64,000 bases of DNA. Source: Salinarimonas sp046292825 (lineage in GTDB: Bacteria > Pseudomonadota > Alphaproteobacteria > Rhizobiales > Beijerinckiaceae). The stretch lies in NCBI RefSeq assembly GCF_046292825.1, contig NZ_JBKBQG010000005.1:62001-126000 (forward strand). The letters run 5' to 3'. Shown piece after piece: positions 8,588-17,481 of the stretch (positions are counted from its first letter, which is position 1; each line of letters starts with the position of its first letter). The position numbers were made by a program, and so were the translations under genes. Under the pieces are notes generated by a model. That model worked only from the letters and a program-made list of their open reading frames with translations, was not told where the DNA came from and did not search any database.

Positions 8588-9844
8588 TCAGGCCTTCTTC
8601 TCGTTCGGGGGTACGATCTTCCCTGCGCGGACGCGGGCGTGAAGCGGATTGAAGCCGATGCGGTAGACGAGCTCGGCCGGGCTCCCGACGTCCCAGATCG
8701 CGAGGTCGCAGGCCTTGCCCGCTTCCAACGTGCCGATCTCGTCGAGACGCCCGAGCGCGCGGGCCGCCTCCCGCGTCACGCCCGCGAGGCATTCGGCCAC
8801 CGTGAGGCGGAAGAGGGTCGCGCCCATGTTCATGGCGAGCAGCAGCGAGGTCATCGGCGAGGAGCCGGGATTGCAATCGGTCGCGAGCGCGATGGGGACG
8901 CCGTGCGCGCGCAGAGCCGCGACGGGAGGCGCCTGGCGCTCGCGCAGGGTGTAGAAAGCGCCCGGCAGGAGCACCGCGACGGTGCCGGCGCGCGCCATCG
9001 CCGCAATTCCCGCCTCGCTCGCATATTCGAGATGATCGGCCGACAGCGCGCCGTAACGGGCGGCGAGCGCGGCGCCGCCGAGGTCGGAGAGCTGGTCGGC
9101 GTGCAGCTTCACCGGCAGCCCGTGCGCGGTCGCTGCCTGGAAGACGCGGGCGATCTCCTCGGGCGAGAAGGCGATGCCCTCGCAGAAGCCGTCGACGGCA
9201 TCGGCGAGCCCCTCGGCCGCGACGGCGGGAATGGTCTCCTCGCACAGGCGCCGCAGATAGCCCTCGCGGTCGTCCCGCGCCTCCGGCGGCAGCGCGTGCG
9301 CCCCGAGGAAGGAGGTGACGACCCGCACGTCGCGCATCGCCCCGAGCCGACGCGCGGCGCGCAGCATCGTGCGCTCCGTATCGTGGTCGAGCCCGTAGCC
9401 GGATTTCACCTCGATCGTGGTGACGCCTTCGGCGAGGAGCGCGTCGAGCCGCTTCAGGGCGGAGGCGACGAGGTCGTCCTCGCTCGCCGCCCGCGTGGCG
9501 GCGACCGTCGAGACGATGCCGCCGCCGGCGCGGGCGATCTCCTCGTAGCTCGCGCCCTCGAGCCGCAGCTCGAACTCCCGCGCGCGGTTGCCGCCATGGA
9601 CGATATGGGTGTGGCAATCGACGAGGCCGGGCGTCACCAGCCGCCCGCCGAGGGGGATCGTGCGCCCCCCGCGCAGCGCCGCGGGAAGCGCCGCGCGCGG
9701 ACCGGCGAAGAGGATGCGCCCGGCGCGTGCCGCGACGACGCCGTCCTCCACGAGACCGCCCTCGCCTGCGAGCGTCGCGAGCCTCGCCTCGACGAAGAGG
9801 CGGACCTCGGAGGGGTCCTCCTCGCGTGTCGCATCCGGCGCCAT
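8588..9844 (-). CDS. hutI: Imidazolonepropionase
   Basis: Amidohydrolase-superfamily enzyme that opens imidazolonepropionate to formiminoglutamate, the third step of histidine use. ATG 9844 gives 418 residues, close to the usual 400-420, and has GGGAGG just upstream; a longer in-frame start near 9925 lacks support. Metal ligands are visible in DCHTH (His78, His80) and later in KLHADQLSD and the ALATDCNPGSSP motif. It is the first gene of the hut cluster, with a palindrome upstream that may be its operator. No formiminoglutamate-processing gene follows here. Confidence 0.93.
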   Translation of the reverse strand: MAPDATREEDPSEVRLFVEARLATLAGEGGLVEDGVVAARAGRILFAGPRAALPAALRGGRTIPLGGRLVTPGLVDCHTHIVHGGNRAREFELRLEGASYEEIARAGGGIVSTVAATRAASEDDLVASALKRLDALLAEGVTTIEVKSGYGLDHDTERTMLRAARRLGAMRDVRVVTSFLGAHALPPEARDDREGYLRRLCEETIPAVAAEGLADAVDGFCEGIAFSPEEIARVFQAATAHGLPVKLHADQLSDLGGAALAARYGALSADHLEYASEAGIAAMARAGTVAVLLPGAFYTLRERQAPPVAALRAHGVPIALATDCNPGSSPMTSLLLAMNMGATLFRLTVAECLAGVTREAARALGRLDEIGTLEAGKACDLAIWDVGSPAELVYRIGFNPLHARVRAGKIVPPNEKKA

Positions 9845-9864
9845 GGCGTGCCCTCCCGTCTCGA

Positions 9865-9878
9865 TATATCTAGACATA
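9865..9878. promoter_or_regulatory. Imperfect palindrome upstream of hutI, candidate operator
   Basis: TATATCTAGACATA is a 14-bp inverted repeat with one mismatched pair, centred on TCTAGA about 28 bases upstream of the hutI start. A TGTCTAGA-type palindrome at this place fits a GntR-family (HutC-like) operator, but no regulator gene is next to it. The remaining bases from 9879 to 10154 hold no gene that I can support; they should include the promoter of the divergent sensor kinase. Confidence 0.4.
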
Positions 9879-10154
9879 ACCAGCCTCGCGCGCGGCTGTC
9901 CAGGCGTCATCGCGCTGGCGACCACGTGCTATGGTCACGCTTTTCACTCGGATACGATCGCCGATCGCGAAATCCGCGACGACAGGTGCCGCCGACCGGC
10001 GCAAATCACTGACGCACAACGCTCTTCCGGAACCGGAGCGGATGACGCGCGTTTATCCGAGCGGCTCCGTGCGCCTGTGCGCGGCGGCCGCGGCCGGCTT
10101 GCGGCTTTCGAGGCCCCGCTCGGTCGAAGCAACCGCGCGGTGGCGACACGGAGT

Positions 10155-11783
10155 ATGCTGAGACGTCTCGACGAGAGTGCCCTGGCGACCGGCAACCGGC
10201 GGTCGATCTTCTCGCGCGTGCTCGGGCCGTTCATCGGGCGCGCCGGCGAGCGCGTCGCGCTGCCTTACTTCATCCTCGCCGCGATCCTCGTTCCGATCGC
10301 CGTCTTCGCGCTCGCCGTCGCGGGGGATCGCAGCGCCGTCGAGGCTGAGGCGCGCGATCGCCTCGTCCTGATGCGCGACGCCGTCGCCGAGCACGCCGAG
10401 CGCGTCTTCCAGGCTCATCGCTTCGTCGCCTTCGCGATCCAGGACCGCATCGCCGCGATGGATTGGGACGAGATCGCCGCCTCGTCCGACCTCCAGGCAT
10501 TCCTCGGCCGCATCGAGCAGGGTTTCCCCGAGGTCCACGCGATCTGGCTCGTTGACGGGCAGGGCACCCTGCGCGCCTCGAGCCGCGGCAGCGGAATCGG
10601 CATGGATCTCTCCGAGAGGCCCTGGTTCGTCCGCGCCCGCGAGGCGGGGCCGCCCGTCGTGATCGGCGCGGTGCAGCGCGGGGTCATCCACGACGACGTC
10701 TTCTTCAGCGTGACGCTGCCGCGGGCGCCCGCCGACGCGCCGTTCGACGGCGTCGTGCGCATCTCCATCTCGCCGGCCTATTTCACCGATTTCTACGCCA
10801 GCGCGTATCCCGACGACGACCTCATCGCGATCGTCCACGAGGACGGCGCGGTGCTCGTCGCCTATCCGCCGGAGGCGGGCCTGCCGGAGCGGATCGAGGC
10901 GACCTCGCCGGGGCTCGCGCTCGCGCGCATGCACGACAGCCTCGTCTTCGAAGGCAAGAGCGGCTTCGACGGCGTCTCGCGCATCCACGCCTTCACCCGG
11001 CTCGCGGACCTGCCCCTGATCGCGGCCGTGGCGGCGAGCCGGACGGAGATCGACACCGTCTGGCAGCGGCGCGCGCTCGGCTTCGCGGCCTATTTCGTGC
11101 CCGCCTTCGTGGCGCTGCTCCTGCTCGGCTCGCTCGCCTGGCGCAGCCATCGCGAGCTCGAGGAGACGGTGGCGCTGCGCACGAACGCGCTCTCCCAGGC
11201 CGTCGCGGAGAAGGACCAGCTCCTCAAGGAGGTCCACCACCGCGTCAAGAACAACATGCAGATCGTCTCGAGCCTGATCCGCATGCAGGAGCGGCTCGGC
11301 GGCTCGACCGAGGACACGGTGCGCCGGGTCCAGGCGATGGCGCTCGTCCACGACCTCGTCTACAGCCACGGCGAGTTCGCGAGCGTCAATCTCGGCGCCT
11401 ATGCGCGGCGCCTGTGCGAGACGCTCGCGCTCGCGAGCGACCAGCGCAACGGGTTCGACCTCGATCTCGACCACGTGGCCGTGACGCTCGACCGCGCGAT
11501 GCCCTTCGCCCTGATCCTCACCGAGGTCGTCACCGCGGCGCTCCCGCAGGCGGGGCAGGAGGGGCGGCTCGCGATCGGCCTGCGGCGCGTCGAGGGGCGC
11601 GCGGTGCTCACGCTCGCATGCGGCTCCGGGCGGGATCGCCCGCGCCCGGACGGGTTCGGCATGAAGCTCGTCGACAGCCTCGCGGTCCAGCTCGGCGCCC
11701 GCATCGCCTTCGCCCCGCGCGAGGGCGTCGCCTTCGAGATGGACTTCCCGCTGGACGACCCGATGCATCCCGGTGCAGCCTGA
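10155..11783 (+). CDS. Membrane sensor histidine kinase (HisKA_2 type) with dCache sensor
   Basis: Domain order: cytoplasmic N-terminus, membrane helix at about 37-58, a periplasmic region of roughly 240 residues resembling dCache ligand-binding domains (IWLVDGQGTLRASS; DLSERPWFVRAR), second helix at about 312-332, a coiled linker, the HisKA_2 H-box EVHHRVKNNMQIVSSL (His361/362), then an ATPase domain. The ATPase part is poorly conserved: the N-box region (LILTEVVTAALPQAG) lacks the usual Asn and the later Gly-rich lid reads CGSGRDRP. ATG 10155 was chosen; an in-frame GTG at 10140 is an alternative. No response regulator is adjacent. Confidence 0.8.
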   Translation: MLRRLDESALATGNRRSIFSRVLGPFIGRAGERVALPYFILAAILVPIAVFALAVAGDRSAVEAEARDRLVLMRDAVAEHAERVFQAHRFVAFAIQDRIAAMDWDEIAASSDLQAFLGRIEQGFPEVHAIWLVDGQGTLRASSRGSGIGMDLSERPWFVRAREAGPPVVIGAVQRGVIHDDVFFSVTLPRAPADAPFDGVVRISISPAYFTDFYASAYPDDDLIAIVHEDGAVLVAYPPEAGLPERIEATSPGLALARMHDSLVFEGKSGFDGVSRIHAFTRLADLPLIAAVAASRTEIDTVWQRRALGFAAYFVPAFVALLLLGSLAWRSHRELEETVALRTNALSQAVAEKDQLLKEVHHRVKNNMQIVSSLIRMQERLGGSTEDTVRRVQAMALVHDLVYSHGEFASVNLGAYARRLCETLALASDQRNGFDLDLDHVAVTLDRAMPFALILTEVVTAALPQAGQEGRLAIGLRRVEGRAVLTLACGSGRDRPRPDGFGMKLVDSLAVQLGARIAFAPREGVAFEMDFPLDDPMHPGAA

Positions 11784-11824
11784 TCGCGACGCCTCGCGAG
11801 GCGAGCGGAGGGGAGGAAGCCGCC

Positions 11825-12487
11825 ATGTCGCTGCCGCGCGCGCCGATCGTCGTGTTCGACGCGTTCGGCACGCTGCTCGACGTCCATTCCGCCGTGGCCC
11901 GCCTCGCCGACCGCGTTGGCCCCGAAGCGGCACGGCTGTCGGAGATCTGGCGCGCGAAGCAGCTCGAATATTCGTGGACGCGCGCGCTGATGGGCCGCAC
12001 CGCGCCGTTCTGGCACCTCACCGAGGCGGCGCTCGATCATGCGCTCGCGCGCTGTCCGCAGGTCGACGCGGCGCTTCGGCCGGACCTGCTCGCCGCCTAT
12101 CGCCGCCTCGAAGCCTATCCGGACGTGCCGGCGACGCTCGCGCGCCTCTCCGCGCGCGGGGCACGCACCGCGATCCTCTCGAACGGCGATCCGGCCATGC
12201 TCGCCGACGCCGTCGAGGCGGCCGGCCTCGCCGCTTCGCTCGACGCCGTGATCTCGGTGGAGGAGGCGGGGACCTTCAAGACGCATCCGGACGCCTATGC
12301 GCCGATCCTGCGTCGCTTCGCCTGCGCGCCCGGCGACGTCCTGTTCGTGTCCTCGAACCGGTGGGACGTCGCGGGGGCGACCGCCTTCGGCCTCGCCTGC
12401 GCCTGGGTGAACCGCGCGGGGCTCCCCGACGAATATCCCGATCTCCCCCCGCGCGCGACGATTCCCGATCTCTCCGGCGTGCCGTGA
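11825..12487 (+). CDS. HAD-superfamily haloacid dehalogenase, type II
   Basis: The 220-residue protein matches L-2-haloacid dehalogenases, which displace the halogen of 2-haloacids through an aspartyl ester. Motif I is VFDAFGTLLD with nucleophile Asp12; KQLEYSW is typical of the type II cap; motif II is LSNG; the C-terminal motif is VSSNRWDVAGA. GGGGAGGAAG precedes the ATG. It follows the sensor kinase by 41 bases on the same strand. Many bacterial members act on other small phosphorylated or halogenated acids, so the substrate is unproven. Confidence 0.87.
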   Translation: MSLPRAPIVVFDAFGTLLDVHSAVARLADRVGPEAARLSEIWRAKQLEYSWTRALMGRTAPFWHLTEAALDHALARCPQVDAALRPDLLAAYRRLEAYPDVPATLARLSARGARTAILSNGDPAMLADAVEAAGLAASLDAVISVEEAGTFKTHPDAYAPILRRFACAPGDVLFVSSNRWDVAGATAFGLACAWVNRAGLPDEYPDLPPRATIPDLSGVP

Positions 12488-12527
12488 GGCTGCGCCGCGC
12501 ACGACGGGACAACGCGGGGCCGCGCCC

Positions 12528-12737
12528 TCAGGCCGCGCGCTTGCGGCGGCCGTTGGCGATCATCGCGCGCGCGATCAGCCAGCTCGCGGGGATCGCGAGA
12601 ACCAGCCCGACGAAGAACGCGGCGACGAGCGGCGTCGCCGTGTAGATCGCCATGTCGGCCACGAGGATCGCGAGGACGAGCGTCCCGGCGATCACCGGCG
12701 CGACGAAGACGAAGACGATGGCGGCATATTTGAGCAC
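12528..12737 (-). CDS. Small two-helix membrane protein (69 aa)
   Basis: GTG start at 12737 with a strong AGGAGG six bases upstream. Two hydrophobic helices at about residues 5-27 and 36-58 are followed by a basic tail (NGRRKRAA), which predicts both ends in the cytoplasm. No known domain is recognised. It is convergent with the dehalogenase gene. Confidence 0.65.
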   Translation of the reverse strand: MLKYAAIVFVFVAPVIAGTLVLAILVADMAIYTATPLVAAFFVGLVLAIPASWLIARAMIANGRRKRAA

Positions 12738-12969
12738 GTCGGCCTCCTGGCACGGGAGCATTGCGTCGAGCTCCTCAATGGCGGGGGACCGGCTCTTCTG
12801 TCCTTGAGGGAGATCAAGCCCGGCCCCGTTAACCGAAAAGCGCAATGATCCGTTGAGGTTACCGCGCGAATCGAGCGCCTGCCCCCCCTCTCGGAAACAG
12901 CCGCGCAACCGTCGGCATGGAATCGATCGCCCGTCGCGGACGACGCGACCGATCACGGGTGACGGGGAC

Positions 12970-13872
12970 ATGACGGGACGGATCGTGACGCAGGCCACGG
13001 GCGCGGACGCGCGCGTCGGCCGCAGGTCGCATCGCGGGCGCGTGCTCGGGCTCGCGCTCGCCATAGGGCTGTCGGCGGGCGTCTCCGCGAGCGGCGCCGC
13101 GACCGCGGCGGACGAGCCGGTGCGGGTCGCGGATCTCGGCGGCGGCTTCATCGAATTCCTGTTCGGCGGCGCGCGCGGCCGAGCCACCGAGGCGCCCGTC
13201 GTCGAAGCGCCCCGTCCGGCCCGCCCCGCCACCCGCTCCGATCCGCGACCGGCCGCGCCCGCCGCACCCGCGGCGCGCCAGCCCGCGGCCCCGGCGCAGA
13301 GTGCCGGCGGCGGCGGCGGCGCAATCGGGCTCGCCTTCTGCGTGCGCACCTGCGACGGCTTCGGCTTTCCCGTCGGCGCCCTGCGCAGCCGCGCGGACGC
13401 GAGCGCCCATCGCGCCGCCTGCGTCGCGGCCTGTCCGGGCGCGGCGACGCGGCTCTTCGTCGGGAACCAGGCCGGCGGCTTCACCCAGGCGCGCGCCTTC
13501 GACGACGGCACGCCCTACGCGGCGCTCGAAAACGCGTTCCGCAATCGCCGGGAGCGGGTGCCCGACTGCACCTGCCAGGCGCCCGATCCGAGAGCGGCCC
13601 GCCTCGCGGCGCTCGCCGCCGACGTGACGCTGCGGCGCGGCGACCTCGTCGCGACGACGGACGGCGTGCTCGTCTTCGACGGCCGCGGCCGGCTCGAGGA
13701 GCTCGACGCCTCCGGCGCCGCGAGCCAACCCCTGCGCCGCCTCGCCGATCGCAAGCTCGGGCTGTCCCTGCGCGCGACGAAGCTCGAACGCTGGATGCGC
13801 GAGCGACCGCAGGCGCGCGTCGACGCCTCCCTGCCGGAGGAGACGTCCGAGCAGCTCGCCCTCGCGCCCTAG
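12970..13872 (+). CDS. Secreted DUF2865-like protein
   Basis: A 300-residue protein with an N-terminal signal peptide (basic residues to about 24, hydrophobic core LGLALAIGLSAGV, cleavage near AATAADE), a Pro/Ala-rich linker at about 70-115, then a cysteine-containing domain with CVRTCDGFGFPVG, CVAACP and CTCQAP. This Cys pattern and the RTCDG-x-x-FP motif fit DUF2865, a Hyphomicrobiales cell-envelope family of unknown function. The gene ends in TAG. Start chosen by the signal peptide. Confidence 0.75.
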   Translation: MTGRIVTQATGADARVGRRSHRGRVLGLALAIGLSAGVSASGAATAADEPVRVADLGGGFIEFLFGGARGRATEAPVVEAPRPARPATRSDPRPAAPAAPAARQPAAPAQSAGGGGGAIGLAFCVRTCDGFGFPVGALRSRADASAHRAACVAACPGAATRLFVGNQAGGFTQARAFDDGTPYAALENAFRNRRERVPDCTCQAPDPRAARLAALAADVTLRRGDLVATTDGVLVFDGRGRLEELDASGAASQPLRRLADRKLGLSLRATKLERWMRERPQARVDASLPEETSEQLALAP

Positions 13873-14025
13873 CGCATCGGCCGGCGCGTGGTCGGGCGCG
13901 TGCCGCCCGCCCGCTCTCGCATTTTCGTGACCCGGGCCCCAATTCCGCCGCTTTTCCGCCCTCGCAGGGCCGCGGCGCTTGCGCTGAGTGGTACTAGGTC
14001 CACTCGGGTGATTCGCAGCACGGCC

Positions 14026-14259
14026 ATGCAACCGGACGCTTCCCGCTTCTGCCTCCACGCGATCGTGCTCGCGGTCCTCGCTCTGTCGGCGGGGATCGTG
14101 GTGACGGTCGACGCCATCGCGGCGAGCGCCTCGTTCCGCTGCGCGCCCGCGATCGTGCTGCAGATGGACGCCTCCGCCTGCCTCGCGCTGCCGAGCGTGA
14201 CCGTCGCGCCGATCGCGGTCCCGCCGCTCTCGATGCCTCAGGTCTACCCGCCTCTCTGA
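14026..14259 (+). CDS. Small exported or membrane hypothetical protein (77 aa)
   Basis: A hydrophobic segment at about residues 10-32 (LHAIVLAVLALSAGIVVTV) could be a signal peptide or anchor. It is followed by a short region with two Cys (CAPAIV, CLALP) and a Pro-rich end. Convergent with yebC. No family recognised. Confidence 0.5.
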   Translation: MQPDASRFCLHAIVLAVLALSAGIVVTVDAIAASASFRCAPAIVLQMDASACLALPSVTVAPIAVPPLSMPQVYPPL

Positions 14260-14278
14260 CGCGATCGCCGCCGGCGCC

Positions 14279-15025
14279 TCACGAAGCGAGGCGCTGCATC
14301 AGCTCGTCGGACAATTCGAAATTGGCGTAGACGTTCTGCACGTCGTCGTGGTCCTCGAGCGTCTCCATCAGCTTCATCAGCTTCTCGCCGGTCTCGTCGT
14401 CGACGGCGACCGGCGTCTGCGCCTTCCAGACGAGGGCGGACTTGCGCGCCTCGCCGAAGCGCTCCTCGAGCGCCTTCGTCACTTCCGCGAGCGCGGTGTC
14501 GGCGCAATAGACCTCGTGGCCGCTCTCCGAGGAGACCACGTCGTCGGCGCCCGCCTCGATCGCGCCCTCGAGCATCGCGTCGGCATCGGCCGCGGACGCG
14601 TCGTACTCGACGAGGCCGAGCCGATCGAACATGAAGGCGACCGCCCCCGTCTCGGCGAGGTTGCCGCCGGCCTTGGTGAAGAAGGAGCGGATGTCGGAGG
14701 CCGTGCGGTTGCGGTTGTCGGTCATCGCCTCGATGATGATCGCGGCGCCGCCGGGGCCGTAGCCCTCGTAGCGGATCTCCTCGTAGTTCTCCGCGTCGCC
14801 GCCCTGCGACTTCTTGATCGCCCGCTCGATGTTGTCTTTCGGCATGTTCTCGGCGCGGGCGGCGAGGATCGCGGCGCGCAGGCGCGGGTTCATCGCCGGG
14901 TCGGGCACGCCCATCTTGGCCGAGACGGTGATCTCGCGGGCGAGCTTGGAGAACAGCTTCGAGCGCTGCGCGTCCTGCCGCCCCTTGCGGTGCATGATGT
15001 TCTTGAACTGACTGTGTCCGGCCAT
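14279..15025 (-). CDS. YebC/PmpR family translation and transcription factor
   Basis: The 248-residue protein begins MAGHSQFKNIMHRKGRQD, the hallmark of the family, and retains KMGVPDPAMNPRLR and NIERAIKK with the acidic C-terminal domains. Family members have been described both as DNA-binding regulators and, more recently, as factors that help ribosomes through proline stretches. Length and all blocks are normal. It stands alone between convergent and divergent genes. Confidence 0.95.
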   Translation of the reverse strand: MAGHSQFKNIMHRKGRQDAQRSKLFSKLAREITVSAKMGVPDPAMNPRLRAAILAARAENMPKDNIERAIKKSQGGDAENYEEIRYEGYGPGGAAIIIEAMTDNRNRTASDIRSFFTKAGGNLAETGAVAFMFDRLGLVEYDASAADADAMLEGAIEAGADDVVSSESGHEVYCADTALAEVTKALEERFGEARKSALVWKAQTPVAVDDETGEKLMKLMETLEDHDDVQNVYANFELSDELMQRLAS

Positions 15026-15155
15026 CGAGGGCTCCGTCCTGCGGCGCGCGCGAGGGAAAGCGAGGGCGGCGCTCCGCGCGCGAATGGGTCGCGTGATGTC
15101 GGGCTCGGATATAGGCCGGGAGACGGGGGCTTGCCAAGCCTGGTGGCGTGCCGCC

Positions 15156-16634
15156 TCACGTCCCGCAGAAGGTCTGCAGCACCCGCTCCTCGGGCTGCGG
15201 CGGGGCCGTCAGGTGCGCGAAGCGGGGATCGTCCTCGTAGGGATTCTCCAGCGCGGCGTGGAGTTCCTCGAAGGGGCCGAGATCGCCGCGCTCGACGATC
15301 GCCGCGATCGCCGCCTCGACGCGGTGGTTGCGCGGGATGAGGGCTGGATTGACGGCGCGCATCGCCGCCGCCCGCGCCGCCGGATCGCCGCCCTCGGCCT
15401 CGAGCCGCGCGCGCCAGAGGGGCAGCCATTCGAAGAGCGCCGTCGTATCGGAAAAGAGCGTCGTCAGCGCTTCCTCGCGGCTCGGATCCTCGGCGAGCGC
15501 GCACAAGGCGCGGAAGGTGTTGGTGAAATCCGCCCCTCCCCGCACCATCGCCGTCAGCAGCCCCTGGGCGAGCGCGAGATCGTCCTCCTGCGCGCGCGCG
15601 AGCCCGAGCTTACCGCGCAATTCGCGCAAATACGCCTCGTTGAAGGCCGGCCCGTAGACCGCGAGCGCCTCCTCCGCGGCGGCGACCTGCGCCTCCTCGC
15701 CGTCGCCGAGGAGCGGCAGCATGGCTTCCGCAAGGCGGGTGAGGTTCCACAAGGCGATGCGCGGCTGGTTCGCGTAGGCGTAGCGGCCGTGCGCGTCGAT
15801 CGAGGAGAACACGGTCGCGGGGTCGTAGGCATCCATGAAGGCGCAGGGGCCGTAATCGATGGTCTCGCCCACGATCGAGGTGTTGTCGGTGTTCATCACG
15901 CCGTGGATGAAGCCGATGCCGAGCCAGCGCGCGACGAGGCGCGCCTGACGGCGGGCGATCTCTTCGAGGAGCGCGGCGTAGGGGCGCTCGGGCCCCGCGA
16001 GATCGGGATAATGGCGCGCGATCACGTGGTCGGCGAGCGTTCGCACCCCGTCCACGTCCTCGCGCGCGGCGAAATACTGGAAGGTGCCGACGCGGATGTG
16101 GCTCTGCGCGACGCGCGCCAGCACGGCGCCGGGCAGGACCGTCTCGCGATGGACGGGCTCGCCGGTGAAGGCGGCGGCGAGCGCGCGGGTCGTCGGCACG
16201 CCGAGCGCCGCCATGGCTTCGCTGACCAGATATTCGCGGATCACGGGTCCCACCGCCGCGCGTCCGTCCCCGCGCCGCGAGAAGGGCGTGCGGCCGGCGC
16301 CCTTCAATTGGATGTCGCGGCGCACGCCGTCGCGACCGACGACCTCGCCGAGGAGGATCGCGCGCCCGTCGCCCAATTGCGGGACGAAGCCGCCGAACTG
16401 GTGGCCGGCATAGGCGGTCGCGATCGGCTCGGCGCCCTCGGGCAGCGCGTTGCCGGAAAAGAGCGCCGCGCCCGCCTCCCCCGCGAGCGCGTCCGGGTCG
16501 AGGCCGAGCGCTTCCGCGAGCGGCCGGTTGAGGCGGATCAGCCGCGGCGCGCGCACCGGCGTCGGCGGCACGCGGGCGAAGAAGCGCTCGGGCAGGCGGG
16601 CATAGGAATTGTCGAAGGGGATGGCGGGGGTCAC
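15156..16634 (-). CDS. selO: Protein adenylyltransferase SelO (YdiU/UPF0061)
   Basis: The pseudokinase-fold enzyme transfers AMP from ATP to Ser/Thr/Tyr of proteins and is linked to redox stress. It has 492 residues, the usual length. Conserved blocks: FDNSYARLPERF at the N-terminus, AGHQFGGFVPQLGDGRAILL, KGAGRTPFSRRGDGRA, HGVMNTDN (metal-binding Asn/Asp) and DYGPCAFMD. The C-terminus ends CGT, consistent with the conserved C-terminal Cys of many bacterial members. Confidence 0.95.
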   Translation of the reverse strand: MTPAIPFDNSYARLPERFFARVPPTPVRAPRLIRLNRPLAEALGLDPDALAGEAGAALFSGNALPEGAEPIATAYAGHQFGGFVPQLGDGRAILLGEVVGRDGVRRDIQLKGAGRTPFSRRGDGRAAVGPVIREYLVSEAMAALGVPTTRALAAAFTGEPVHRETVLPGAVLARVAQSHIRVGTFQYFAAREDVDGVRTLADHVIARHYPDLAGPERPYAALLEEIARRQARLVARWLGIGFIHGVMNTDNTSIVGETIDYGPCAFMDAYDPATVFSSIDAHGRYAYANQPRIALWNLTRLAEAMLPLLGDGEEAQVAAAEEALAVYGPAFNEAYLRELRGKLGLARAQEDDLALAQGLLTAMVRGGADFTNTFRALCALAEDPSREEALTTLFSDTTALFEWLPLWRARLEAEGGDPAARAAAMRAVNPALIPRNHRVEAAIAAIVERGDLGPFEELHAALENPYEDDPRFAHLTAPPQPEERVLQTFCGT

Positions 16635-16781
16635 GCGCGCGCTCCGGCTGGCCTCTGGCTCTGGACGATGGGTGCCCGCGCTGCGCGATTCAAGCCTCGC
16701 CCGGCCTGGGCGAGCGGCGTCGGAGCGCGGAACCGGGGAGCGCCGGGCCCGTTCGACTCACCGAGGAGGTGCCCCGATCCC

Positions 16782-16880
16782 GTGTTCGTCTTCTTCTCCA
16801 GCCGCCTCGGCTGCCTCGGCTCGATCGTCGTCTCGGCGATCGCGACGCTCGTCCTCCTCGCCGTCCTGGGCGTGCTCTGA
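16782..16880 (+). CDS. 32-residue single-helix membrane protein
   Basis: A GTG start after an AGGAGG (12 bases upstream, rather far) opens a 32-codon frame, FFSSRLGCLGS followed by one hydrophobic helix (IVVSAIATLVLLAVLGVL). I recall similar tiny proteins with an R-LGCLGS motif in Hyphomicrobiales. Nothing else fits this gap. Function unknown. Confidence 0.45.
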   Translation: MFVFFSSRLGCLGSIVVSAIATLVLLAVLGVL

Positions 16881-16971
16881 TCCCGGGGCGCGTCGGCGCG
16901 GCACGCCGCGCTTCGGAACGGCCGCCAAGCCTCTCCGTTGATCGCGGGCGAGACCACGAGGAGAGCCGCCC

Positions 16972-17460
16972 GTGTCCTTCGAGGAGCCCATCCTGTTCGA
17001 CAGCATCGCGAGCCTCGTGCGCATCGCGATCGTCGGCACCTGCGCCTATGTGGCGCTCGTCGTCATGCTGCGCGCCTCCGGCAAGCGCACCCTGTCGAAG
17101 ATGAACGCCTTCGACTTCATCGTGACGGTCGCGCTCGGCTCGACCCTCGCGGCGGTGATCGTCGATCGCGACGTGCCGCTCGCCGACGGGGTCGCGGCGC
17201 TCGCGCTCCTCGTCTACCTGCAATACGCGATCACCTGGGCCGCCGTGCGCTTCCCGCGCGTGCAGGCGCTGCTCAAGAGCGAGCCGACGCTCCTCGTCCA
17301 CGACGGCCGCTATCTCGACGCGGCGATGCGCCGGCAGCGGGTGACGCGCGAGGAGATCGCCGCGTCCCTGCGCCAGCACGGCCACGAGGACATCGCGCGC
17401 GTCGCCTGCGTGGTGCTCGAGACGGACGGGTCGCTCTCCTTCGTGATGCGACCGGGTTGA
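16972..17460 (+). CDS. YetF-like (DUF421) membrane protein
   Basis: The 162-residue protein has three N-terminal membrane helices within about residues 10-90 and a small cytoplasmic alpha/beta domain. The signature RASGKRTLSKMNAFDFIVTVALGS is diagnostic of the DUF421/YetF family. GTG start with GAGGAGAG upstream. It precedes the ion channel gene by 21 bases on the same strand, so they are likely cotranscribed. Biochemical role is not known. Confidence 0.88.
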   Translation: MSFEEPILFDSIASLVRIAIVGTCAYVALVVMLRASGKRTLSKMNAFDFIVTVALGSTLAAVIVDRDVPLADGVAALALLVYLQYAITWAAVRFPRVQALLKSEPTLLVHDGRYLDAAMRRQRVTREEIAASLRQHGHEDIARVACVVLETDGSLSFVMRPG

Positions 17461-17481
17461 GGGCGGGTTGAGGAGGGTCCC

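Noticed and set aside
5010..10012. Very long open frames on the plus strand opposite the hut genes (hundreds of codons)
   Set aside because: They are antisense to clearly conserved enzymes, rich in Arg/Ala/Gly, without domains or ribosome sites. Such frames arise by chance in GC-rich DNA.
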